Positions 57,323 through 64,000 of a stretch of 64,000 bases of DNA are shown here, one piece after another. The position numbers were made by a program, and so were the translations under genes. Source of the stretch: Hymenobacter sp. GOD-10R (GTDB lineage: Bacteria; Bacteroidota; Bacteroidia; Cytophagales; Hymenobacteraceae); the NCBI RefSeq assembly GCF_035609205.1, contig NZ_CP141184.1, forward strand, positions 6,376,501 through 6,440,500, read 5' to 3'. How positions within the stretch are numbered: the stretch's first letter is position 1; every line of letters starts with the position of its first letter. The notes under the pieces are model-generated. The model saw nothing but the letters and a program-made list of their open reading frames with translations, was not told the DNA's origin and did not search any database.

Positions 57323-60109
57323 TTACTCAAAGAGCCAGTCGATTTCCTTTTTCTCCCCGCCCGTACCTAGGCCGGCGTCGTAGGTGCGCACGTCTTGGCT
57401 GCCGTCGATGAAGCCGAGGATCAGGCAGGCTCCCCGGTTCAGGTTCAGGGTGTGGGTGCCAGCTTTGAAGGAAAACGTGTGCACGTTCACCGGCGGTAGG
57501 TTGCCGGCGAGTAGGGCGTGAGCGGTTTTGGTATCGGCCTGACCGAAGTCATTAGCGCTGGCATCGGTTTCGAGCTGCGGTGCTTGCAGGTAGCCGCTGC
57601 CTTTCTTCTCAAAATAACCCACCAGCACTTTCACTGGCTTCGTGGTCGAGAATTTCACCTCCGTGCCTTGTTTCTGCTGGCTAGCTTTGGAAAGCAGCAC
57701 GCCTTTCAGCCCCACTAGCTCCGGTGCAAACGCCTTGATCGGCGCCGTGCTATCAGCAAACACCTCCTGACCAGGGGCAATGGTATAATAGCCAGCTACT
57801 TTGCTAAGCACATTCACCGGAGCATTTTGTAGAACAATCAGCTTTTTGGCTTGGGCCGAAGGCTTGATGGCTTTCAGTGAGTCGATATTGTGGCGAAAGT
57901 TAGCTAGCTCCTTCTCGTACACGGGCAGCATTTCCACCCAGGTTTTGTAGGTGCCATCTACGCCGCGCATCGGAATTTTGCGCTGTGCCGTCTGCATGCT
58001 GTTGGCGTAGAGGTAGGCGTTTTCGGTGTGCGCCACTAGCTTTTTGAAGTGCTCGATGCTGCGCTGCAAAGGCGCCACGGCTTGCTCCAGGTCGGTGATG
58101 TTGTTGGAGTACTTGTAGCGCAACACCTGCACCGCCGCCCTCGCTTTTTCAGCGTAGAAGTTGGCCATGGCATTGTAGCAGTACATGTCGTTTTTGAGAC
58201 GCTCAAATTCCTCTTTGTTCTTGGTCACGCTTGGGGCGGCTTTCTCGATGGCGGCTACCGCCTTGTGGCCGTGCACCACCACTTCGTCGGCTACTTGCGG
58301 GGGCGTCTCGCCGATGTGCGGCTGACGGGCGGCTTCCTTGGCCGCGTACTCGATAATCATCTCGCCCTCTGGTGCTTCCGAATTATAAAGCAGCGTAAAC
58401 AGACCGTAGCGGTTTGGGTTGATGAGCTGGCCCATCAGCATACCTAGGGTCAAGGTCTGGCGGTTGCCGTCGGTGATACCGTAGCGGCGCAGGAGCTTCG
58501 GTGAAATCTCGCCCGACTCTTCGTAGGCTTCCAGGATAGCTTTGCCGGCTTGCTCGTCGCAGCCATACATTTCGCCAATGGAGTTACCCCAGTAGCTCAC
58601 TTCCGCGGGCCGTGGGCGGTTGGCTTTCCAAGCGTAGCGGGCCCAACCTTTGTACCAAATCCAGTCACGGTCTACTTGCAGCTCGCGCTGCACCACTTTG
58701 TCGGCGGTATAGGGCCAATCCCAGTACGAGGCTTGTGGGTAGAGGTGCAAACCATTGGCTTCGTACACGTTGTGCATAGCTTGCACACTTTTCTGGATGA
58801 AGTCGGCCGAGCCGTAGCGGAAGGGCTCCAGGTTGGCCAAGATGTGCACGTTCTCGATCTGCACCGTACCGATGCGACTCAGGTTGCGGTGCAGCTCGGC
58901 CCATGGGCCGCGAGGTGTGTAGGTCGTGAGGGCCTCGCCGTTGAACTTGGCTTCGGTGTAGAGATTCTTGTAGAGCGGCAGCGCCGCTTTCATCACCGCT
59001 TGAGCGTCGGTATCGTGAGCGCGCAGCACGATGGGCGGCTGCGTGGTTTGGCCTAGGGCTTTCAAGCCGTCTTGCACCCCCGGAATGATGGTTTTGGTAA
59101 ACCACTCAATATCGTCTTGTCCCACACCTTCCATCGCCTCGCCCAGCGCCAGCATCAGGCCCACGTTCGGATACTTCTCCACGAAGGCCGCAATCGACTT
59201 GCGGGTATAATCGGCAATGAGCGGAACGATGGGCCGGTTACGGTCCTGGGTTTTGATGTTGTGGTGCTCGGCGAAAGGCTTAGAAACGAGAATGTTGTAA
59301 AACATTTGAATCACCCAAATGCCACGCTTGTCGGCTTCTTTGGTCAGGAAGCTGAAAATTTCTTCGTTCTTCTTGAAGGTGGCGTCGTCTACTTCTACGG
59401 CGTAAGGGTACTCCTTCAGCTTCACCAAGGAAGCAAAGGGGTGGCCGTTCCAGAGGTAGAGCGAGTTGTAGCGGTTCTCGACCATCATGTCGAGGTACTT
59501 GATCCACAACTCTTTGTCGTACAGCCAGGGGAAAAGCTCGGGCGTGTAGGGGTACTCATATACACCACGGCCGGGCAGATACGTCGGCTTCTGCACGCCG
59601 ATGCAGGTGCCGCGCAACACCATTTCAGGTTGGTCGACGTAAGAAATCTGCTCGGGTAAAGTCTTCTTCTCCTTCACCTGATCGGCTAGCTCCAAGCAAC
59701 CGTACAGAGCGCCCGAATCGTCGGCACCGGTGATAACCAGCACGTTGTTATTCGCCGAGTTGATGGCAAAGCCTTCTTTGGCTAGGGTCTTGGCCGCGCC
59801 GAGCTGGTAGGTGCTCGTCGCTTTTTGCAGTAACTCATCTCCTGGCTTCCCGACGACAATCAGCCCTTGCTTGCCAGCTAGCTTGTCCTGCTGCACCACT
59901 TTCACCTGGTAGCCCGCCGCCTGCAAGGCAGTTGCCAACCGACTGGCGCCGTACTGCAAACGCGCGTGGGCCGACTTCGGAATCACGATGGTGCGAGACT
60001 GCCCTTTTACCGGCGTAGCAAGCCCATAAGACCTAGGTGAGCAGAGCAGCAGAAAGCAGCTAACAAACAGCAGGGTACTGACTACTTTTTTTAGGGGGAA
60101 GCAATTCAA
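57323..60109 (-). CDS. GH138 alpha-D-galacturonidase-type enzyme
   Basis: A 928-residue exported enzyme (signal MNCFPLKKVVSTLLFVSCFL). The N-terminal alpha/beta domain (about 40-150) resembles the N-domain of alpha-glucuronidases, with QYGASRLATALQAAGYQVKV and VLVITGADDSGALYGCLELA. The TIM barrel follows (about 160-560), then a helical region and a C-terminal beta domain. Candidate catalytic Glu residues are E324 in ALGEAMEG and E392 in KFNGEALT; their spacing of 68 agrees with the pair I recall for characterised GH138. GH138 releases alpha-linked galacturonate from RG-II side chain A, and the founding member is BT0997. It directly follows SusD by 87 bases, so it is probably a first-line enzyme of this operon. 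Confidence 0.78.
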   Translation of the reverse strand: MNCFPLKKVVSTLLFVSCFLLLCSPRSYGLATPVKGQSRTIVIPKSAHARLQYGASRLATALQAAGYQVKVVQQDKLAGKQGLIVVGKPGDELLQKATSTYQLGAAKTLAKEGFAINSANNNVLVITGADDSGALYGCLELADQVKEKKTLPEQISYVDQPEMVLRGTCIGVQKPTYLPGRGVYEYPYTPELFPWLYDKELWIKYLDMMVENRYNSLYLWNGHPFASLVKLKEYPYAVEVDDATFKKNEEIFSFLTKEADKRGIWVIQMFYNILVSKPFAEHHNIKTQDRNRPIVPLIADYTRKSIAAFVEKYPNVGLMLALGEAMEGVGQDDIEWFTKTIIPGVQDGLKALGQTTQPPIVLRAHDTDAQAVMKAALPLYKNLYTEAKFNGEALTTYTPRGPWAELHRNLSRIGTVQIENVHILANLEPFRYGSADFIQKSVQAMHNVYEANGLHLYPQASYWDWPYTADKVVQRELQVDRDWIWYKGWARYAWKANRPRPAEVSYWGNSIGEMYGCDEQAGKAILEAYEESGEISPKLLRRYGITDGNRQTLTLGMLMGQLINPNRYGLFTLLYNSEAPEGEMIIEYAAKEAARQPHIGETPPQVADEVVVHGHKAVAAIEKAAPSVTKNKEEFERLKNDMYCYNAMANFYAEKARAAVQVLRYKYSNNITDLEQAVAPLQRSIEHFKKLVAHTENAYLYANSMQTAQRKIPMRGVDGTYKTWVEMLPVYEKELANFRHNIDSLKAIKPSAQAKKLIVLQNAPVNVLSKVAGYYTIAPGQEVFADSTAPIKAFAPELVGLKGVLLSKASQQKQGTEVKFSTTKPVKVLVGYFEKKGSGYLQAPQLETDASANDFGQADTKTAHALLAGNLPPVNVHTFSFKAGTHTLNLNRGACLILGFIDGSQDVRTYDAGLGTGGEKKEIDWLFE

Positions 60110-60150
60110 GAGAATCGGTTTTAAACTACTGATTAGGTGTTGACTTGCGC

Positions 60151-60187
60151 CTGCCGGTCCGACGGTGGAGCATCGTCGGACCAGCAG
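60151..60187. repeat. Short palindrome, GGTCCGACG type
   Basis: CTGCCGGTCCGACG and CGTCGGACCAGCAG form a 14-bp inverted pair with one mismatch and a 9-base loop between SusD and the GH138-type gene. It is a reduced form of the unit at 46891 and 50636 and may weaken transcription past SusD. Confidence 0.75.
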
Positions 60188-60196
60188 ACGGCCTGT

Positions 60197-61960
60197 TTAG
60201 TATCCTGGATTTTGGCCGAACTCCGCGCCGTTCGTCAGTGAGTTCAACTCCTCTTGGCGGATGGGGCGGAGCACGTGGAAGGGCTGCACCTGCGTGATAT
60301 CGGGGTTACGCTGGGTGATGTAGCTAGCAAAGTCATTTCCGCTACGTACACCTTTCATGCGCTTCACGTCAAACCAACGGATGTTTTCGCCGGCAAACTC
60401 ACGGGCGCGTTCATCCAAGATGAAGTCGAGTGTCACGTCGGCTGCCGTTATCTGCATGGCGGTCGTTTGGTTTACGGGTGTCTTTCTGGCGGCGCGAGTT
60501 CGCAGTACGTTGATCATGGTAGCTGCCGCCGGGCGGTTACCTAGCTGAAACTCCGCTTCCGCCGAAATCAGGTACATCTCGGCTAGGCGCATCACCATCA
60601 CGTCGTTGGTGCCGGCTTGCACGTTGGGCGCCGAGCGGTTCGGGTCGAAGAACTTCTTCAACGTCACGAAGTTCAGACCGTCCCGAATGGTGCGGTTCGA
60701 CAGGTACACGTCGTTGCGGTCGTACACTACATACGTCCGCAGGTTTTTATTGGGTAGGGCCCGCTTGGTGATAACCAATGCCGTATCGCCCACGCGCAGC
60801 TGCTTGCCCACTAGGCTAGCATCTTTGCCGTAGGTGCGAGCGTCGGCCGCCGTCCAGGTGTAGGCTTTATTCGCCAGCCAGACTTCTTGGAAGGAGCTTT
60901 CGTAGCGACTGTCTTTCGTGGCATCGTACAGGTCTAGTAGCGTCAGCGTGGGCATCAGGCGGCGATTGTTTTCGTAGCCGTACACCACACTCTGCTCTAG
61001 GCCAGGCTTGCCATTATAAGGTGTCTGGAACACCTGAAACAGGCGGTTGCCTTGGTCGTCGTAGTTGAGGCTCTGGTTCGTAGAGTTGCTGACTACGTAT
61101 AGCGCCTCGCCCCCATCCCGGCCCTGCTTTTTGTTGTTGACCGGGTTGAAGAGATCGGCATAGCTAGGCGACAGGTCTACTTTCAGCTCTCCTTTCCTCG
61201 TGATAATGGAGTTAGCCATGTCGCGCGCCTTCGTGAAGTAGGTCTGCGCGTCGCCGCCGGTCGAGTAGTACGCCCGCGACAAGTAGGCTCGGGCCAAGAA
61301 GCCCATGGCCGCCTTGTTGGTAGCGCGGCTATATTCGTTGCCCCAGCTCACGGGCAGATTAGCTGCTGCAAACTCCAGGTCGCTAATAATCAAGTTGTAG
61401 AAATCTTCTACCGAGCTGCGGGTAGCCGTCAGCACTGGCTCTTGGGTTTCCTGTGTGCGCAGCATTACACCGCCCCAGGTCTCCACCACGTGCCAGTAGT
61501 AGAAAGCGCGCAGAAAGCGCAGCTCGCCTTCGCGCTGGTTCTTGTCCTGCGCCGAGGTGAAGCCGGCCCCGTTGATGCGGTTGATGCCGGCGTTGCAAAG
61601 GTTAATAGACTTCCACAGCGCCGTCCAGGCGGCGCGGTTAGGGTTGCCTTGCAGAGGCGTTAGGCCGGCGTACTGGGTCAGCTGGCCAGCGTAGGTGTTC
61701 TTGTCACGGTTGAACCACAGGTCCGTGCCCGACTCGCTCATGAACTCGCCGTCTTCCTTGCCGTACCAGGAGCGCTGCTCGGAGTAGGCGCCATTCACGA
61801 CCGTCACGAAGCCTTCGGGCGTGCTCCAGACGGTGTCGGCAGTGGCGTTGGAGGGATTATATTCGTCGAGGTCATTGCAGGCACCTAGGCCCAGCGCAAG
61901 CACTAGCCCGAGTGCGCGAGAGAAAAGGACTCGTTTGGTAGTTATCGTAGTTACTTTCAT
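60197..61960 (-). CDS. SusD/RagB family outer-membrane glycan-binding lipoprotein
   Basis: A 587-residue lipoprotein (signal ending LGLGAC, cysteine at about residue 28). It has the SusD pattern: DEYNPSNATADTVWSTPEGF, ELRFLRAFYYWHVVETWGGV, VEDFYNLIISDLEFAAANLP, AAMGFLARAYLSRAYYSTGG, and the closing ERAREFAGENIRWFDVKRMK with LRPIRQEELNSLTNGAEFGQNPGY. It is related to, but clearly distinct from, the SusD at 35528, so the two operons probably bind different fragments. It starts 13 bases after its SusC partner. Confidence 0.95.
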   Translation of the reverse strand: MKVTTITTKRVLFSRALGLVLALGLGACNDLDEYNPSNATADTVWSTPEGFVTVVNGAYSEQRSWYGKEDGEFMSESGTDLWFNRDKNTYAGQLTQYAGLTPLQGNPNRAAWTALWKSINLCNAGINRINGAGFTSAQDKNQREGELRFLRAFYYWHVVETWGGVMLRTQETQEPVLTATRSSVEDFYNLIISDLEFAAANLPVSWGNEYSRATNKAAMGFLARAYLSRAYYSTGGDAQTYFTKARDMANSIITRKGELKVDLSPSYADLFNPVNNKKQGRDGGEALYVVSNSTNQSLNYDDQGNRLFQVFQTPYNGKPGLEQSVVYGYENNRRLMPTLTLLDLYDATKDSRYESSFQEVWLANKAYTWTAADARTYGKDASLVGKQLRVGDTALVITKRALPNKNLRTYVVYDRNDVYLSNRTIRDGLNFVTLKKFFDPNRSAPNVQAGTNDVMVMRLAEMYLISAEAEFQLGNRPAAATMINVLRTRAARKTPVNQTTAMQITAADVTLDFILDERAREFAGENIRWFDVKRMKGVRSGNDFASYITQRNPDITQVQPFHVLRPIRQEELNSLTNGAEFGQNPGY

Positions 61961-61973
61961 TGGTGTGGACCCG

Positions 61974-64000
61974 TTAGAAATTAAGATTTACCCCGAAGAC
62001 AAATTGCCGGCTCAAGGGCGTCGATTCGCTGCCGCCGCGCTCGGGGTCGTAATCTTTAATCAAATGGCTTTTCGCCAGCACCAGCAGGTTAGAGGCCGTG
62101 GCGTAAATCCGGGCATTTTCCAGTAAGGCTTTGCCGGCAATACCCTTTGGAATGGTGTAGCCTAGGGTCAGCGTGCGTAGCTTGAAGTAAGAGCCCTCCA
62201 CAAAATTCAGCGCTTGGTAGCCGGTGTAGCCTTGGTAAGAGCTGAGCGTCGTGCCTTTTCGGGGACGCGGGAAATCATTGGTAGGATTTTCGGGCGTCCA
62301 ATAATCAATAATTGCCGGTCCGTTGCCTGAGCCCGCCGTATTGTAGCGGCCCAAGAATTCAGCGTTAATCATTTGCCCGTAGCGAGCAAATAAAAACATG
62401 TTTAAATCGAATCCTTTGTAGGTGAATGTATTTTGAAAACCACCTACCCATTTTGGTACGTTCGAGCCAATATAAGTTTGGTCGGCGGCGCTAAATGTGA
62501 AGTCCCCATTTAAGTCCGCTAATTTTATATCGCCTGGCTTAAAGGTGTAACTACCTATTTTATATTGCGCGGCAATATCAGCTTCGTTTGTCTGCCAAAT
62601 ACCTAGCTTCCGGTACGTGTAGAACGAACGAATAGGATGGCCCAACAACAGTGAATTACTTTCCGGATTGCTGGAAGCAATAATATCGGTACCACTCGTC
62701 AACTTCGTAATTTCCTCGATGTTGCGAGAAAAGGTAATAGTGGAAGACCATTTAAAATCTTTGGTCTGCACGTTTTGCGTGGTGAGGGCAAATTCAATTC
62801 CCTTGTTGCGGGTAGCGCCAATGTTTTCGTACACCTGCTGCACGCCCGAAGAAATAGGCAGCGGACGGAGCAACAGAATGTCGGAAGTGCGCGTGTCGTA
62901 CACATCTACCGTAGCGCTCACGCGGTTATTGAACATACCTAGGTCCAGGCCGATATCGGTGGTCGCCGACTTTTCCCACCCTAGGTTCGGGTTGCCCACA
63001 GTAGGCTGAAACAAGTAAGCCGTGGCAGGTACGTCGCCGAAACCCATGCGGGCACTAGCCGACAGGACGCTTTGCGTGCCGTACGGATCAATGGCATAAT
63101 TGCCCGCTACGCCGTAGCTAGCTCTGATTTTTAGGTTGTTAATCTTTTCAACATCCTTCAGGAAGGCTTCGTCGCTGATATTCCAGCCGACGGCTGCCGA
63201 GGGGAAGAAATCCCATTTGTTGCCCGGCGCTAGGCGCGAAGCGCCGTCGTAGCGGCCAGTCAACGTCAGCAGGTATTTACCGTGGTAGCTATAGTTCAAG
63301 CGGCCAGCGTACGCCATGTTTTTCGAGCCTACGTAGGGCGAGCGAATGGTGCGTGTGGTAGCCGTGCTGGTCGAACTTAAATCATAAAACAACTGCGACG
63401 CGAGTAATTGATTTGTACCACTGGCGTAGGTATTATCATTATCACTCTGGATGTAGTTTGTAATTCCGGTGAGCGTGAATGTATGATCACCGAAATCCTT
63501 AGTGTAGCTCAGAATATTATCCCAGTTGTAAAACCGGTTGAAATTCGTTTCCGACGAGGCTACCGATGTGCGCGTGCTTGCTTGCGTAAGCGACGTTTTA
63601 TCGTTGTAAATACCGCGGCGGCTAAACGTAATATTGGTACCAAAGTTAGAGCGCAACGACAGCCCCTTTACCGGCGTGATTTCCAGGTAACCGTTGGCGA
63701 TAATATTGGTGCGAATCGTGTTGTCGCGCGCTACATAGGGGCCGCGCTCATCAGCGAGGGGGCTTACGCGGCTCTGGTCGGCCTGAATGGGGTAGGCATT
63801 GATAGCACCATTGGCGTCGTAGGGCACACCTAGGGGGCTGATGGAAGTGGCCTGCCCTAATGGGTTCTGGCGGTCGTTCTGCTTGAAATACGTTATCTGA
63901 CTCAGGAAACCAGTCTTCACGACCTTGCTGATATTCTGGTCAACGTTGAGGCGCAGGTTGTAGCGGTTATAGTTGTTGTTACGCAGCATACCCTCTTCGC
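61974..64000 (-). CDS. SusC family TonB-dependent transporter, 5' end cut by window edge
   Basis: The frame is open to the last base (EEGMLRNNNYNRYNLRLNVD), so about 675 C-terminal residues are visible and the signal peptide, regulatory-like domain and plug lie outside. The visible part is the outer-membrane barrel: SLTQASTRTSVASSE, NMAYAGRLNYSYHGKYLLTL, GNPNLGWEKSATTDIGLDLG, ending in the aromatic VFGVNLNF as needed for assembly. It pairs with the SusD 13 bases downstream and heads the second pectin operon. Confidence 0.93.
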   Translation of the reverse strand, partial: EEGMLRNNNYNRYNLRLNVDQNISKVVKTGFLSQITYFKQNDRQNPLGQATSISPLGVPYDANGAINAYPIQADQSRVSPLADERGPYVARDNTIRTNIIANGYLEITPVKGLSLRSNFGTNITFSRRGIYNDKTSLTQASTRTSVASSETNFNRFYNWDNILSYTKDFGDHTFTLTGITNYIQSDNDNTYASGTNQLLASQLFYDLSSTSTATTRTIRSPYVGSKNMAYAGRLNYSYHGKYLLTLTGRYDGASRLAPGNKWDFFPSAAVGWNISDEAFLKDVEKINNLKIRASYGVAGNYAIDPYGTQSVLSASARMGFGDVPATAYLFQPTVGNPNLGWEKSATTDIGLDLGMFNNRVSATVDVYDTRTSDILLLRPLPISSGVQQVYENIGATRNKGIEFALTTQNVQTKDFKWSSTITFSRNIEEITKLTSGTDIIASSNPESNSLLLGHPIRSFYTYRKLGIWQTNEADIAAQYKIGSYTFKPGDIKLADLNGDFTFSAADQTYIGSNVPKWVGGFQNTFTYKGFDLNMFLFARYGQMINAEFLGRYNTAGSGNGPAIIDYWTPENPTNDFPRPRKGTTLSSYQGYTGYQALNFVEGSYFKLRTLTLGYTIPKGIAGKALLENARIYATASNLLVLAKSHLIKDYDPERGGSESTPLSRQFVFGVNLNF

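Overview
The window looks like the chromosome of a pigmented, GC-rich Bacteroidetes of the Hymenobacter type. This rests on SusC/SusD pairs, SusD lipoproteins, TonB-dependent receptors with carboxypeptidase-regulatory-like N-termini, AraC regulators, the near absence of Shine-Dalgarno sequences, and dense palindromic intergenic repeats. The genus call is an inference from style, not from a marker gene. No rRNA, tRNA or CRISPR was seen.

Almost the whole window is one large pectin-degradation region, nearly all on the minus strand. From right to left: (1) 64000-47043 is an operon-like run with an edge-truncated SusC, SusD, a GH138-type alpha-galacturonidase, a GH142-type protein, a GH28 polygalacturonase, a GH95 enzyme with an inserted domain, and a 1.2-kaa GH2 with a malectin-like domain. 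(2) 46706-44138 holds a sodium/solute symporter and a DapA/NanA-family aldolase, facing an AraC regulator (43117-44013, plus strand), followed by a 1.1-kb gene-free regulatory gap. (3) 41985-22415 holds a sugar isomerase, a complete SusC/SusD pair, a PL1 pectate lyase, a bimodular DUF6298-type protein, a GH140 apiosidase, a GH43 lipoprotein, a sialidase-like (GH143 candidate) protein and a GH2. (4) 22397-17549 is an accessory patch with a HigBA toxin-antitoxin pair, an AT-rich hypothetical gene, an SDR, an AraC regulator and two small AT-rich membrane-protein genes. (5) 17185-3325 holds a GH78 rhamnosidase, a sialidase-like protein, an STN-esterase fusion, a GH141-type beta-helix protein, a second GH78 coupled to an exported rhamnose mutarotase, a Gfo/Idh/MocA oxidoreductase and a second symporter. 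(6) 1-3225 on the plus strand holds a truncated DUF5703 protein and an Old Yellow Enzyme.

GH140, GH141, GH142/143-like, GH138, GH95, GH78, GH2, GH28, PL1 and a pectin-esterase-like protein together are the toolkit known from Bacteroides thetaiotaomicron for rhamnogalacturonan II (RG-II), the most complex plant pectin. SusCD pairs would import fragments, periplasmic hydrolases would strip side chains, symporters would take up monosaccharides, and the isomerase, mutarotase, aldolase and oxidoreductases would feed them to central metabolism. An aldolase beside a symporter fits the 3-deoxy-2-keto sugars Kdo and DHA, which RG-II carries.

The non-coding part is also unusual. A DUF559 nuclease gene sits between perfect 41-bp inverted repeats. 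A HigBA module is flanked by a 157-bp duplication of the end of the neighbouring GH2 gene. At least a dozen nested palindromic elements occupy the intergenic gaps, many with a TCGTTSAACGA core, and some supply the stop codons of flanking genes. Family calls are from motif reading and memory, without database searches.
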